Shown piece after piece: positions 16,932-26,826 of a stretch of DNA of 64,000 bases. A model generated the notes under the pieces. It had not been told where the DNA came from. It worked only from the letters and a program-made list of their open reading frames with translations, and did not search any database. The DNA is from Paralimibaculum aggregatum. Lineage in GTDB: Bacteria; Pseudomonadota; Alphaproteobacteria; Rhodobacterales; Rhodobacteraceae. The stretch spans positions 50,999 through 114,998 of the forward strand of contig NZ_BSYI01000015.1 in the NCBI RefSeq assembly GCF_030270585.1, given 5' to 3'. The number at the start of each line of letters is the position of its first letter. Position 1 is the stretch's first letter. Position numbers and translations under genes: made by a program.

Positions 16932-17770
16932 GCGCTCCGGTCCCGGATCTTGGTGGGCAGGTTGTCGATCAGGAGGTTCACGCTGATGGTGAGGCTGGCG
17001 ATGGCGATGCAGGGCGCGATCACCGCCGGGGCGCCGAAGGCCAGTGCGCCGATGTTCTCCTTCACCAGCGAGCCCCAGTCTGCATAGGGCGGCTGCACGC
17101 CGAGCCCGAGGAAGGAGAGCCCCGAGAGCAGCAGCACGATGAAGACGAACCGCAGCCCCATGTCGGCCAGCACCGGGCCGGCGATGTTGGGCAGGATCTC
17201 CTGGGTGATCAGATAGAAGGTGCCCTCGCCCCGCGCCCGCGCCACGGCGACGAAATCCATCGTGTTGATGTTGACCGCGAGCGCCCGGGCGAAGCGGTAG
17301 GAACCCGGCGTGTAGATCACGGCGAGCACGAGGATCAGCACCGGCGTCGACGAGCCGATCGCCGCCACCATCACCAGGCCAAAGAGCTTGGAGGGGATCG
17401 AGCTCAGCGCATCGAGGAACCGGCTGAGCACGACGTCGATCCACCCACCCGTGACGGCCGCCGCCATGCCGAGCGCCACGCCGCTGGCACAGGCCAGGCA
17501 GACCGCCGCCAGCGAGATGCCCACCGTGTAGCTCGCCCCCATCAGGATGCGCGAGAGGATGTCGCGCCCGAGATAGTCGGTGCCGAGCGGGAACTCCGCC
17601 GAGATCGGGCCGTAGTAGTCGAAATCCACCACCTTGCCGGGTGAATGCGGAGCGAACGAGGTGCCGAACAGCGCCATCGCCGCCCAGAACAGGATGAACA
17701 GCGATGCCAGGATGGCCACGACATTGATGCGGTAGCCGAGAAGCCGGAGGGAGGAGAAGCTCATGGCCAT
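16928..17770 (-). CDS. ABC transporter permease, DppC type
   Basis: 280-residue inner-membrane permease of the peptide/opine/nickel class. It has an N-terminal transmembrane helix (NVVAILASLFILFWAAMALF), the FPLGTDYLGRDILSRILMGA motif of DppC proteins, and about five further helices. The EAA-like loop lies around VAVARARGEGTFYLITQEI. The start ATG 17770 overlaps the stop of the preceding permease by one base (TGATG), and its stop overlaps the ATPase start, indicating translational coupling. Confidence 0.93.
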   Translation of the reverse strand: MAMSFSSLRLLGYRINVVAILASLFILFWAAMALFGTSFAPHSPGKVVDFDYYGPISAEFPLGTDYLGRDILSRILMGASYTVGISLAAVCLACASGVALGMAAAVTGGWIDVVLSRFLDALSSIPSKLFGLVMVAAIGSSTPVLILVLAVIYTPGSYRFARALAVNINTMDFVAVARARGEGTFYLITQEILPNIAGPVLADMGLRFVFIVLLLSGLSFLGLGVQPPYADWGSLVKENIGALAFGAPAVIAPCIAIASLTISVNLLIDNLPTKIRDRSA

Positions 17771-18723
17771 CACTTGCGCAGCCTCGGGTTGGAGACGATC
17801 GCCAGGATGTCCGCCAGGGTGATCAGGACCAGATAGCCGATGCAGAAGACCATGGCGCAGGACTGGATCAGCGGCAGGTCGCGCGTCGCCACCGCATCCA
17901 CCATCAGCTTGGCGACGCCGGGATAGTTGAAGATGGTCTCGACGATGATCACCCCGCCGAGGAGATAGGAGAGCGAGAGCGCGACGGCGTTGACGATCGG
18001 GCCGATGGCGTTCGGCAGCGCGTGGCGCATGACGATCCGCCAGCGCGAGGCGCCCTTGAGCAGCGCCATCTCGATATAGGGCATGCGCAGCGTCTCGATC
18101 ACCGCGGCCCGGGTCATCCGGATCATCTGGGCGGTGATGACGCAGCAGAGCGTGATCACCGGCATGGCGAAGATCCGCAGCATCTCGCCCCAGCCCGGCG
18201 TGCCGCTGGAGAAGGAGAGCGCCGGCAGCCAGTTGAGCCAGACCGCGAAGACCAGCACCGCCAGCGTCGCGATCATGAACTCCGGCACCGAGATCACCGA
18301 GACCACGCAGGTCGTCACCACCCGGTCATAGGTCGAGCCGCGGAACATTGCCGTGGTGATCCCGAGGGTCAGCGCCAGCGGCACCGCCACGCCCCCGGTC
18401 ACCGCCGCGAGCCGCAGCGTGTTGGTCAGCCGGTCGCCGATCATCTCGGCGATCGGCAGGTCGTTGGCGTAGGAGGTGCCGAGATCGCCGCTCAGGAGCC
18501 CGATGATCCAGCGCCAGTAGCGCAGCACCGAGGGCTCGTCGAGATGCATCGCCTCGCGCAGGCCCGCCACCGCCTCGGGCGTTGCCGCCTGGCCGAGCAG
18601 GATCTCCACGATGTCGCCCGGCAGCATCTCGGTGGCCGCGAAGACCACGGCCGAGACGATCAGCAGCGTCACCAGCGCGACGCCGAGCCGTCCGATCACG
18701 AGCATGGCGATCTGTGGGTTCAT
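17770..18723 (-). CDS. ABC transporter permease, DppB type
   Basis: 317-residue inner-membrane permease. It starts MNPQIAMLVIGRLGVALVTL with a transmembrane helix, then the DppB motif PGDIVEILLGQAATPEAVAG, and ends in a strongly hydrophobic helix (VFCIGYLVLITLADILAIVS). ATG 18723 has AGGGGAG six bases upstream; open sequence further upstream is not conserved. It pairs with the DppC-type permease to form the channel. The 61-base gap to the binding-protein gene fits a common operon. Confidence 0.93.
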   Translation of the reverse strand: MNPQIAMLVIGRLGVALVTLLIVSAVVFAATEMLPGDIVEILLGQAATPEAVAGLREAMHLDEPSVLRYWRWIIGLLSGDLGTSYANDLPIAEMIGDRLTNTLRLAAVTGGVAVPLALTLGITTAMFRGSTYDRVVTTCVVSVISVPEFMIATLAVLVFAVWLNWLPALSFSSGTPGWGEMLRIFAMPVITLCCVITAQMIRMTRAAVIETLRMPYIEMALLKGASRWRIVMRHALPNAIGPIVNAVALSLSYLLGGVIIVETIFNYPGVAKLMVDAVATRDLPLIQSCAMVFCIGYLVLITLADILAIVSNPRLRK

Positions 18724-18784
18724 GAAGGCTCCCCTGGCCGGAGGCGGATGCCGGAGCGCGGGCCCCGGCATCCCGTGGTGGTGA

Positions 18785-20395
18785 TCAGGCGTCGAGCCAG
18801 ACATACTCCGCGAAGGAATAGCCCATCTGCCCGCCGAGCGGGTTCGGCCGCAGGCCCTTGAGGCCGGTCGACAGCGCATCCACGCTCGAGAGATAGACCG
18901 GGATCGCCGTGCCCGCCTCGTTGGACACCATGACCTGCATCTCGCCGTAGATCTCCTTGCGCCTGGCGAAATCGAGCTCGCCGCGGGCCTCGACCAGCAT
19001 GGCGTCGAACTTCTCGCTCTTGAACTGGCTCTCGTTCCACGGCGCGTCCGAGGCGTAGAGCAGCGAGAACAGGATGTCGGGCGTCGGCCGCGGGTTGATG
19101 TTGCCGAAATGGATCGGCGCCTTCAGCCAGTACTTCGACCAGTAGCCGTCGGAGGGCACGCGCTGGACATCGAACGGCATGCCGATCTCGGCGCCGGCCT
19201 GCTGCACCAGGGTGGCCATCTCCACCGAGTAGCCGGCGGCATCGGAGGCGACGATCGGGATCGCCTGGCCATAGACCCCGGCCTTCTCGAACAGCGCCTT
19301 GGCCCGCTCCGGATCATAGGCGCGCGGCTTCAGCTCGGCATTGTGATAGGCATTCATCGGCGAGATCGGCTGGTCGTTGGCGATCTCGGCCAGGCCCCGC
19401 ACCGCCGATTTCCTGATCAGGTCGCGGTCGAGCAGGTATTTCATGCCCTCGACGAAATCGGCATTGTCGCCCGGCGAGAGGTCGAGGCGCATGTTGAGGT
19501 TGGTGTAGTTGCCCGAGGTGGTGATCGAGGTCACCACGTGGTCCTGCGACTCGAGCAGGCGCATCGACTGCGGCTTGACCGCGGCGGCGAGGTGGATGTC
19601 GCCCGAGAGCAGCGCGTTGACCCGGGCCGAGTTGTCCGGAATCGCGAAATACTCGAAGCTGTCGAGGTTGGGGCCGTCCTTGAAGTAGTTGTCGTTGCGC
19701 ATCATGATCGAGCGCACGCCGGGCTCGAAGGTCTCCACCCTGAAGGCGCCGGTGCCGTTGCCGGTGCTGAAATCCGTCGTGCCCTCGGCGACAATCATGA
19801 AATGGTGCAGCGACAGGATCGTCGGCAGGTCGGCATTCGGCGCCTGCAGCGTGATCTCGACGGTCAGCGGGTCCACCGCCTTGATGCCGGTCATCTGCGC
19901 CGCGATCGAGTTCACCTTGGAGCCGGTGGCGTCGTCGAGGTGGCGCGCCAGCGAGAAGACGACGTCGTCCGCGGTGAAGGGCTTGCCGTCGTGGAAGGTC
20001 ACGCCGGACCGCAGCTTCACGATCCAGGTCTGGGCATCGGCGCTCTCGATGCTCTCGGCGAGCTCCATCTCGACCTCGCCGGCCTCGTTCAGGAAGGTCA
20101 GCCGGTTGTAGGCCGCGCAGCAGCGCACATAGTCGGTCGAGAGCGAGGCCTTCGCCGGGTCGAGCGTGTCGGCCGTGCTCGAGGACCAGCCGGCCGCCTT
20201 CAGGTGCCCGCCCTTCACCGGGGTCGCCGCCAGCGCCGCGCCGGCGCGGCCGAGAATGGTGCCCCCGGCGGCGAAGCCGATGCCGCTCGCCATGAACATC
20301 CGCAAGAGGTCGCGCCGCGAGGCGCCACGTTTCAGCGCGTGCTCGACCATCCGGTCGTCGGCGCGGGTCCAGTTGGTGATCTTCTCGTCGGTCAT
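18785..20395 (-). CDS. ABC transporter periplasmic substrate-binding protein (family 5, Tat signal)
   Basis: 536-residue binding protein of SBP family 5 (peptides, opines, nickel-type). The N-terminus carries a Tat-like signal, GASRRDLLRMFMASG followed by a hydrophobic stretch and cleavage near AALAATPVKGG. Family motifs are RSGVTFHDGKPFTADDVVFS and GTGAFRVETFEPG. ATG 20395 has AAGGAGG nine bases upstream. Tat export suggests folding before export. The neighbouring HAD hydrolase and amino-acid flavoenzymes hint at an amino-acid derivative or small peptide as ligand, which is inference only. Confidence 0.93.
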   Translation of the reverse strand: MTDEKITNWTRADDRMVEHALKRGASRRDLLRMFMASGIGFAAGGTILGRAGAALAATPVKGGHLKAAGWSSSTADTLDPAKASLSTDYVRCCAAYNRLTFLNEAGEVEMELAESIESADAQTWIVKLRSGVTFHDGKPFTADDVVFSLARHLDDATGSKVNSIAAQMTGIKAVDPLTVEITLQAPNADLPTILSLHHFMIVAEGTTDFSTGNGTGAFRVETFEPGVRSIMMRNDNYFKDGPNLDSFEYFAIPDNSARVNALLSGDIHLAAAVKPQSMRLLESQDHVVTSITTSGNYTNLNMRLDLSPGDNADFVEGMKYLLDRDLIRKSAVRGLAEIANDQPISPMNAYHNAELKPRAYDPERAKALFEKAGVYGQAIPIVASDAAGYSVEMATLVQQAGAEIGMPFDVQRVPSDGYWSKYWLKAPIHFGNINPRPTPDILFSLLYASDAPWNESQFKSEKFDAMLVEARGELDFARRKEIYGEMQVMVSNEAGTAIPVYLSSVDALSTGLKGLRPNPLGGQMGYSFAEYVWLDA

Positions 20396-20436
20396 GGTTG
20401 CAGTCCTCCTTGTCGGTTCTTTCCGGGGCCGCGGGC

Positions 20437-21168
20437 TCACACGGGTTGGGCTTCTTCGGGCTTCTCTGCCGCGACGGCACCGGCGAGGCCGGCCATCGAG
20501 GTGAAGTGGAAATCGGGCACCGTGTCGGCCTCGGGCGCGATGGTGCCGCCATAGCCGGGCTTGCCGCTGCGCCGCTGGATCCAGCAGTTGCTCAGGCCGA
20601 GGGCGCGCGAGACGCCGATGTCGTGATACTGGCTCTGTGCCACGTGCAGCAGCGCGTCCGGCCTGCCGCCCTCGGCCGCGACATGCGCCAGAACCTGGCG
20701 GAAGAAGGCCGGGTCCGGCTTCTCGGTGCCGGTCTCGTCGGGGGTGAAGCTGGCATGGAAGGGGCGGCCGAGCGCGTTGTCGAAATGCTCGAAGGCCCAG
20801 CGCTGCGCATTGGTCATGGCGACGAGGCGGAAGCGCTCGCCCAGCTCGGCCAGTGCCGCGACGCTGTCCGGGAAGGGGCGCCAGTCCGCCACCGAGGCGC
20901 GCAGCCGCTCGGCCGGGGCGGCCTCGGCGGGCAGGCCGAGCGCCGGGGCGATGCGCAGATAGCAGCGCACGAGATCGTCGGGGAAGCGGCCGACATCCGG
21001 CGCGCCGCGCGCGGCGCGGTAGAGGTCGAGCGCGCGGGCCTCGTCGAGCGCCGCCCCGTGTCCGGAAGCGATCGCGCGGAGCGCGTCGAGCAGGCCCCGC
21101 TCGAAATCGATCAGCGTGCCGACCACGTCGAAGCTCATGTAGCGGAAGGCGGCGAAGCTGCCTGTCAT
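20437..21168 (-). CDS. HAD hydrolase, haloacid dehalogenase type II-like
   Basis: 243 residues. HAD motif I is SFDVVGTLIDF with the nucleophile Asp14; motif II is the Thr in AMTNAQRWAFEHF; motif III the Lys in DETGTEKPDPAFF; the acidic motif IV lies near AQSQYHDIGVSRALG. Overall form matches (S)-2-haloacid dehalogenases, but many relatives act on other substrates. ATG 21168 has a G-rich ribosome site about eight bases upstream. It is the first gene of the ABC transporter operon (42 bases before the binding protein), which links its reaction to the transported compound. A second HAD is paired with a flavoenzyme at 24873. Confidence 0.88.
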   Translation of the reverse strand: MTGSFAAFRYMSFDVVGTLIDFERGLLDALRAIASGHGAALDEARALDLYRAARGAPDVGRFPDDLVRCYLRIAPALGLPAEAAPAERLRASVADWRPFPDSVAALAELGERFRLVAMTNAQRWAFEHFDNALGRPFHASFTPDETGTEKPDPAFFRQVLAHVAAEGGRPDALLHVAQSQYHDIGVSRALGLSNCWIQRRSGKPGYGGTIAPEADTVPDFHFTSMAGLAGAVAAEKPEEAQPV

Positions 21169-21389
21169 CTCTCTCGTCCCCCTGCGAGGCCCGCGATGCG
21201 GGCCGGCCATCCGTTCACGGCAGAAAACGCTGCCACTGCCGGTGCGCTCCTCCTGGCTTCGGTCTCCGATCCGCTCCGCCCTTTCGATGTCGTTCCCGAC
21301 AGACTGGGCCAATACCGCAATGCAAACGCGCCGAACCGGGCGGCATCGCGGTATAATCTGCTGAATCGACCCATCGCGCCGGAATCGTC

Positions 21390-22304
21390 TCAATAGCCGC
21401 GCGCGCGGTCGATCAGGCCGGGCACCGGCGCGCCGGCCCGGTCTGCCATGACGCCGGCGACCACATGGCGTGCGCCGTCGGCGGCGCGAGTCTGGCAGGC
21501 GATGTGCGGGGTCAGCAGAATCTGCGGATGCGAGCGGAAGGGATGGCCGGCCGGCAGCGGCTCGGGTTCGGTCACGTCGAGCACCGCGCCGGAAAGCCGG
21601 CCGCCGTCCAGCGCCGCGAGCAGCGCGCCATGATCGAGCTGCCGCCCTCGGCCGGCATGGACCAGCGACGCGCCCGCCGGCAGCATCGCGAAGAACCCGG
21701 CATCCATCAGCCCCTCGGTCTCGGCGGTGAGCGGCAGCAGGCAGACGAGGATGTCGGTGCGGGCGAGGAACGCCGGCAGGTCGGTGTAGCAGTCGACCCC
21801 GGGGATCTGCCGCGGGCTGCGGCTCCAGCCGGCCAGCGGGAAACCGAAGGGCGCCAGCGCGCCCAGCACCGCGGCGCCGAGCTGGCCGAGCCCCATCACG
21901 CCGATGCGCCGCTCCGCCGCCGGCCGGTTGCGCCCGGACTGCCAGAGCCCGGCGCGCTGCTGCACGAGATAGCCCGGCAGGTCGCGGTGCAGCGCGAGCA
22001 CCGCCATGGTCACGTATTCGCGCATCTGCTCGGGGATGCCGGGCTCCAGCATCCGCACCACGCCAACCCCTGCCGGCACGGCGGCGAGGTCGAACTGGTC
22101 CACCCCCGCCCCCACCGAGAAGATCAGGCGCAGCCGCGGATGGGTCTCGGCCAGGCGCTCGGGCACGGTCCAGGTGACGATGTACTCCACCGCCTCCGGC
22201 TCCGGCGCGGCGCCGATGTGGAAGGGCAGCTCCGGCAGCGCCTCGGCAAAGGCGTCGCGGAACACCGCGCCGCGCGCCGGGTCGGAACGGAAGAGGAGCG
22301 CCAT
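21390..22304 (-). CDS. D-2-hydroxyacid dehydrogenase, GhrA-like (glyoxylate/hydroxypyruvate reductase)
   Basis: 304 residues. NAD(P)-binding motif [18 protein letters not shown]; active-site segments [15 protein letters not shown] (Arg), DVTEPEPLP (Glu) and TPHIACQT (His) match the GhrA branch. The family reduces glyoxylate or hydroxypyruvate, or other 2-keto acids, with NADPH. ATG 22304 lies five bases after the aminotransferase stop, so the two are almost certainly cotranscribed: the aminotransferase would make a keto acid or aldehyde and this enzyme would reduce it. A 221-base gap with an AT-richer spot separates it from the downstream HAD operon. Confidence 0.9.
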   Translation of the reverse strand: MALLFRSDPARGAVFRDAFAEALPELPFHIGAAPEPEAVEYIVTWTVPERLAETHPRLRLIFSVGAGVDQFDLAAVPAGVGVVRMLEPGIPEQMREYVTMAVLALHRDLPGYLVQQRAGLWQSGRNRPAAERRIGVMGLGQLGAAVLGALAPFGFPLAGWSRSPRQIPGVDCYTDLPAFLARTDILVCLLPLTAETEGLMDAGFFAMLPAGASLVHAGRGRQLDHGALLAALDGGRLSGAVLDVTEPEPLPAGHPFRSHPQILLTPHIACQTRAADGARHVVAGVMADRAGAPVPGLIDRARGY

Positions 22305-22309
22305 CCCCC

Positions 22310-23686
22310 TCAGCCCATCGCCGCGCGGATGTCCGGATCGTCGAGCGTCTCGTCGAGCACCGCGCGGGTGCGGGCGAGGATGCCGTCGATCTCCGCCTCG
22401 GTGCAGCAGAGCGGCGGCGCGAAGCCGATCACCCCCCAAGGGAAGGCGCGCAGCACCAGCCCCTGTGCCCAGGCCCGGTCGAAGATCCGGGTGGCGGGCT
22501 GTGCCGCGGCCGGCAGCGGGGTCTTCGCGGCCTTGTCGGTCACGAGCTCCAGCGCCGCCAGCATCCCGCGGCCACGGACATCGCCCACCAGCGGATGGTC
22601 CGCCAGTGCCTGAAGCCCCGCCATCAGCCGGGCGCCCGCGCGCCGACCGTTCTCCAGCAGCCCGCCCTCGTAGAGATCCAGCACCGCGAGCCCGATGGCC
22701 GCGCTCACCGGATGGCCGGAATAGGTGAGCCCGTGGCCCACCACGCCCTGCCCGGCGCCGTCGGCGATGGTCGCATAGACATGCTCGGAGAGGAACACCG
22801 CCCCCATCGGCGCATAGCCCGAGGTCAACCCCTTGGCGGTGGTCATCATGTCAGGCACCACGCCCTCCTCGGCGCAGGCGAAGAGCGGGCCGGTGCGCCC
22901 GAAGCCGGTAATCACCTCGTCGGCGATGAAGAGGATCTCCATCTCGGCGCAGACCGCCCGCATCGCCGCCATCCACCCCGGCGGCGGCACCAGAACCCCG
23001 CCGGAGCCCTGGATCGGCTCGACATAGAAGGCCGCGACCCGCTCCGGCCCGCCGAGCGCCTTCACCTTGGCGCGCAGCGCGGCGACCGAGGCCGCGGTGA
23101 TCGCCGCCGGGTCCTGCCCGGCCGGGTTGCGATAGGCATGGTGCGAGGGGATCCGGTGCTGCCAGTCATGCGGCACGCCGAAGCCGGTGTGGAAGGCCGG
23201 CAGCGCGGTCAGCCCGGCGCCCACCGTGCTCGAGCCGTGATAGCCCATCTCGAGGGTGATGAACTGGTCGCGCTCCGGCTTGCCACGGCTGTGCCAGTAG
23301 TGGCGCACGAAGCGCACCGTGCTGTCCACCGCGTCCGAGCCGCCGAGGGTGAAGAACACGTGGTCCAGATCTCCCGGTGCGGCCTCTGCGAGCCGCGCCG
23401 CGAGCCGGATCGCGGGCTCGGAGCCGAGGCCGAAATAGCCGGTGGCATAGGGCAGCGTGCGGAGCTGGCGGGTGGCGGCCTCGACGATGCTCTCCTGGCC
23501 ATAGCCGGCATTGACGCACCAGAGCCCGGCGAACCCGTCGATCAGCCGATGGCCGCTGGTGTCGGTCACGGTCGCGCCGTCGCCGGAGGCGATGACGCGG
23601 ACGCCGGCCGCCTCGTGGCCGCGCCAGGAGGCCACGGGATGGACGAGATGGGCGCGGTCGAGTTCGACGAGCGAGTTGCTCAGCAT
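22310..23686 (-). CDS. Class III PLP-dependent aminotransferase (omega-amino acid type)
   Basis: 458 residues. The PLP lysine is Lys285 in [16 protein letters not shown], with the cofactor-contacting Asp256 in [15 protein letters not shown]. It also has [11 protein letters not shown] and [12 protein letters not shown], typical of putrescine/beta-alanine/taurine-pyruvate-type transaminases. It likely moves an amino group from an omega-amine or omega-amino acid to pyruvate. ATG 23686 has GGAG nine bases upstream. Downstream is a GhrA-like reductase; upstream, 20 bases away, is a double-GNAT gene. The exact amino donor is unknown. Confidence 0.92.
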   Translation of the reverse strand: MLSNSLVELDRAHLVHPVASWRGHEAAGVRVIASGDGATVTDTSGHRLIDGFAGLWCVNAGYGQESIVEAATRQLRTLPYATGYFGLGSEPAIRLAARLAEAAPGDLDHVFFTLGGSDAVDSTVRFVRHYWHSRGKPERDQFITLEMGYHGSSTVGAGLTALPAFHTGFGVPHDWQHRIPSHHAYRNPAGQDPAAITAASVAALRAKVKALGGPERVAAFYVEPIQGSGGVLVPPPGWMAAMRAVCAEMEILFIADEVITGFGRTGPLFACAEEGVVPDMMTTAKGLTSGYAPMGAVFLSEHVYATIADGAGQGVVGHGLTYSGHPVSAAIGLAVLDLYEGGLLENGRRAGARLMAGLQALADHPLVGDVRGRGMLAALELVTDKAAKTPLPAAAQPATRIFDRAWAQGLVLRAFPWGVIGFAPPLCCTEAEIDGILARTRAVLDETLDDPDIRAAMG

Positions 23687-23706
23687 GGGGGCGGTCTCCG
23701 AAACTG

Positions 23707-24582
23707 TCAGCCGAGGGCCTGGGCGGCCAGGGCGAAGAGATGATGGGTCTGCGGCGCCGGCAGCGCGGGCGCGCCGCGGCGCATGGCGAGGCCGCCGCCG
23801 GCATGGGCGAGGCCGCGGGCGGCGAGCCAGTCGCCAAGACCGGTCTCGGCGGGGGTGTCGATGCGCAGGAAGCGCCCCTCGCACGCCGCCAGCGCCGCGG
23901 AGAGCAGCGCCTCGGCCCCGGGCCGGTCGGGCGCGACCACCGGGCCGGCCACGTCGCCGCGGCCGAAGGCGCGAAGCGCGAGATAGCCGGCCGGCGCGCC
24001 GCGGCGGCGCAGCACCGCGATGCGCCCGGCCCCTGCCAGCGCGCTTACGAGGGAGGCGCGGTCGGCCTGCGCGGCCTCGGCATCGAGGGCGGCGATCGCC
24101 GGGAGCAGCGCCTCGCGTTCGGCGCCATCGACCCAGGAGACATCGCCCGAGGGCAGATCCGCGGCCTGGGGCGCCGCGATCCCCTGATGCTGCACGATCT
24201 CGCCGGTCACCGCGAAGCCCAGCTTCTCGTAGAGCGGGCGACCCTCCTCGGTGGCGACGAGGCGAAGCTCCGCCACCGCCGCGCCGGCCATGACCTGCTC
24301 CATCATGCGCCGCCCGATGCCGCGCCCGCGCAGGCGCGCATCCACCACGATCATGCTCATCACCGCCACCGGACCGAAGCGGGTGAGCAGCGTCGTGCCG
24401 ACCACCTGGCCGCCGTCCAGCGCCACGATCCCCCGGCTGAGGCGGAGGAAGAAGGCGAGATCCTCGGCGCGGTGGGGCCATCTGGCCTCGGCGACGAGGC
24501 GCAGCGCGCCGGGAAGATGCTCCGGGCGGAAGTCCGCAAGGGTCAGGGTGTTCATGCTCTCGATCGGCGTTTCGGGATCCAT
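23707..24582 (-). CDS. Double-GNAT N-acetyltransferase, paralogue
   Basis: 291 residues from ATG 24582 (ATG 24555, MNTLTLADF, is an equally good start). The first GNAT half has ARWPHRAEDLAFFLRLSRGI and the acetyl-CoA loop DARLRGRGIGRRMMEQVMAG, then GRPLYEKLGFAVTGEIVQHQG. The second half (residues ~140-290) is GNAT-like without a clear acetyl-CoA loop. It shares layout and the WPHR-ED signature with the protein at 11024. Being first in the run with the aminotransferase and GhrA-like enzyme, it may acetylate the amine substrate or protect against it. Confidence 0.85.
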   Translation of the reverse strand: MDPETPIESMNTLTLADFRPEHLPGALRLVAEARWPHRAEDLAFFLRLSRGIVALDGGQVVGTTLLTRFGPVAVMSMIVVDARLRGRGIGRRMMEQVMAGAAVAELRLVATEEGRPLYEKLGFAVTGEIVQHQGIAAPQAADLPSGDVSWVDGAEREALLPAIAALDAEAAQADRASLVSALAGAGRIAVLRRRGAPAGYLALRAFGRGDVAGPVVAPDRPGAEALLSAALAACEGRFLRIDTPAETGLGDWLAARGLAHAGGGLAMRRGAPALPAPQTHHLFALAAQALG

Positions 24583-24872
24583 GCGAAAAGGCTAGGGCGG
24601 GCGCGCGGGCCGATGCTTCGGGAATGCCGGCGCCCGGCGACATCTTCCGCCGTTGAGCACGCGCCGCGCCGCAGGAACTGCCATGGCCGGCACGCGCCGG
24701 CACGAGTGCCCGGCGCCCGCCCAATCCGCCGCCCGCCCGGCTCGGAAGACTGTGCTGCACGCCCGGCGCAGAACGGCGTTTTGTGCTTTCCCGGCGATCA
24801 AAGCAGCGGGGCGCCGCGGCGGCCCTGGCCTAGGCTCGGGGAAACCACGCCACCAGACATGCGAGGACAGCC

Positions 24873-25541
24873 ATGACCGCATTCCGCCCCAAGTTCGTGA
24901 CCTTCGACTGCTATGGCACGCTGACCAATTTCGACATGCAGGGCGCCACGCGCCGGGTCTATGAGGGGCGCATCGACGAGGCGACGCTGGAGACGCTGAT
25001 CCGCGATTTCTCCGCCTATCGCCGCGACGAGATCCTCGGCGCCTGGAAACCCTATTTCGACGTGATCAGCAACGCGCTCGAGCGGGCCTGCAAACGCAGT
25101 GGCGTCGCGTTCCTGCCCGAGGGCGCCCGGCAGATCTACGAGGAGGTGCCGACCTGGGGGCCGCACCCGGATGTGCCCGAGGGGCTGGCGAAAGTCGCGG
25201 CCGAGATCCCGCTGGTGATCCTCTCCAACGCGATGAACGACCAGATCATGCACAATGTCGAGAAGCTCGGCGCGCCGGTCCATGCCGTCTTCACCGCCGA
25301 GGAGACAGGCACCTACAAGCCGGCGATGAACGGTTTCGAATACATGATGGACAGGCTCGGCGTCGGGCCGGAGGAGATCACCCATGTCTCCTCCTCGTTC
25401 CGCTACGACCTGATGACGGCCCACGACCTCGGCATCCGCTCGAAGGTCTGGGTCAACCGCGGGCACGAGCCGGCCAATCCCTATTACGGCTATACCGAGA
25501 TCGCCGACATTCGCGGCCTGCCCGCGGTGTTCGGCCTCTGA
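24873..25541 (+). CDS. HAD hydrolase, haloacid dehalogenase type II-like
   Basis: 222 residues. Motif I FVTFDCYGTLTNFD has Asp12 as nucleophile; Ser/Asn in VILSNAMNDQIM is motif II; Lys in AEETGTYKPAMNGFEY is motif III; THVSSSFRYDLMTAHDLG is motif IV. This is the type II 2-haloacid dehalogenase branch, where real substrates are often not haloacids. It sits seven bases before a flavoenzyme gene and is clearly cotranscribed with it. That HAD-flavoenzyme pairing suggests sequential steps on one compound. Confidence 0.88.
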   Translation: MTAFRPKFVTFDCYGTLTNFDMQGATRRVYEGRIDEATLETLIRDFSAYRRDEILGAWKPYFDVISNALERACKRSGVAFLPEGARQIYEEVPTWGPHPDVPEGLAKVAAEIPLVILSNAMNDQIMHNVEKLGAPVHAVFTAEETGTYKPAMNGFEYMMDRLGVGPEEITHVSSSFRYDLMTAHDLGIRSKVWVNRGHEPANPYYGYTEIADIRGLPAVFGL

Positions 25542-25548
25542 GGGCGCG

Positions 25549-26826
25549 ATGAAGTTCACCTCCTACTGGCACGACAGCGCCCCCCGCTTTGCCGGGGGGG
25601 CCGTGGGTCCGGTCGAGGGCACTGCGGATGTCGCGGTGATCGGCGCCGGCTTCACCGGGCTCGGCGCCGCCCGGGCGCTGGCGAAGGCGGGGCGCCGGGT
25701 GGTCGTGCTGGAGGCGGCGCATGTCGGCTTCGGCGCATCGGGCCGGAACGGCGGGCATCTCAACAACGGGCTGGCGCACAGCTATCTCCATGCCCGCGAC
25801 AGCTTCGGGCCGGAGCGGGCGCAGGCGATGTACCGCGCCTTCGACACCGGCATCGCCACCATCGAGCGGCTGATCGCCGAGGAGGGCATCGCCTGCGACT
25901 TCCGCCGCGCCGGCAAGCTCAAGCTGGCCTCCAAGCCGGCCCACTACGAGAGCATCGCGCGGAACTTCGAGGCGGTGCATGCGGAGGTGGACCCGGAGAC
26001 CGAGATGCTGACCCGCGCCGAGCTCGGCCGCGAGATCGTCTCCGGCGCCTTCCACGGCGCCATGCTGCAGCACCGCAGCGCGATGATGCACATGGGCAGG
26101 TTCGCCGCCGGGCTGGCGGAGGCGGCGGCGCGCCACGGCGCCGCAATCCACGAGGGCGCTCCGGTCATCGGCCTCCGCCGCGAAGGCGCGGGCTGGGCGC
26201 TGACCACGCCGAAGGGCCGGCTCGCGGCGCGCGAGGTGCTGCTGGCGACCGGCGCCTACACCACGCCGGTGTTTCGCTGGTTCCGCCGCCGCATCGTGCC
26301 GGTGGGAAGCTTCCTGCTCGCCACCCGCCCGCTCTCGCCGGACGAGATCGCCGCCACGATGCCGGGCAACCGCACCTGCGTGACCTCGCTCAACGTTGGC
26401 AACTATTTCCGCCTCTCGCCGGACAACCGGCTGATCTTCGGCGGGCGGGCGCGGTTCTCGGCCAGCTCCGACCAGCGCTCCGACGCGAAGAGCGGCGCGA
26501 TCCTGCAGGCGGCGCTGGCGCAGATCTTCCCGGCGCTGGCCGGCATCGAGATCGACCATTGCTGGGGCGGGCTCGTCGACATGACGCAGGACCGCTACCC
26601 CCGCGCCGGCAGCCATGAGGGCCTGCACTATGCCATGGGCTATTCCGGTCATGGCGCGCAGATCGCGACCCATATGGGGGAGATCATGGCCGGGATGATC
26701 GTCGGCGCCGCGGTCGAGAACCCCTGGGCGCATCTGCCCTGGAAGGCGGTGCCGGGGCATCTCGGCACGCCGTGGTTCCTCCCCGTGGTCGGCGCCTATT
26801 ACCGGATGCTCGATCGGATCGGCTGA
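25549..26826 (+). CDS. FAD-dependent oxidoreductase, OrdL/PuuB-like (DAO family)
   Basis: 425 residues. FAD motif ADVAVIGAGFTGLGAARALA, then HVGFGASGRNGGHLNNGL, the pattern of gamma-glutamylputrescine oxidase-like proteins (PuuB/OrdL). The C-terminus has FGGRARFSASSD, WGGLVDMTQDRYPRAG and YSGHGAQIATHMGEIM. It likely oxidises an amine to an aldehyde or imine with FAD. It is only distantly related to the two flavoenzymes at 11912 and 13258 and lacks their RNWGWC signature. Its partner is the upstream HAD. Confidence 0.9.
   Translation: MKFTSYWHDSAPRFAGGAVGPVEGTADVAVIGAGFTGLGAARALAKAGRRVVVLEAAHVGFGASGRNGGHLNNGLAHSYLHARDSFGPERAQAMYRAFDTGIATIERLIAEEGIACDFRRAGKLKLASKPAHYESIARNFEAVHAEVDPETEMLTRAELGREIVSGAFHGAMLQHRSAMMHMGRFAAGLAEAAARHGAAIHEGAPVIGLRREGAGWALTTPKGRLAAREVLLATGAYTTPVFRWFRRRIVPVGSFLLATRPLSPDEIAATMPGNRTCVTSLNVGNYFRLSPDNRLIFGGRARFSASSDQRSDAKSGAILQAALAQIFPALAGIEIDHCWGGLVDMTQDRYPRAGSHEGLHYAMGYSGHGAQIATHMGEIMAGMIVGAAVENPWAHLPWKAVPGHLGTPWFLPVVGAYYRMLDRIG

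Noticed and set aside
21300..21390. TATAATCT near 21351 as a strong plus-strand promoter
   Set aside because: No plus-strand gene follows; both flanking genes are on the minus strand and a matching -35 is not seen.
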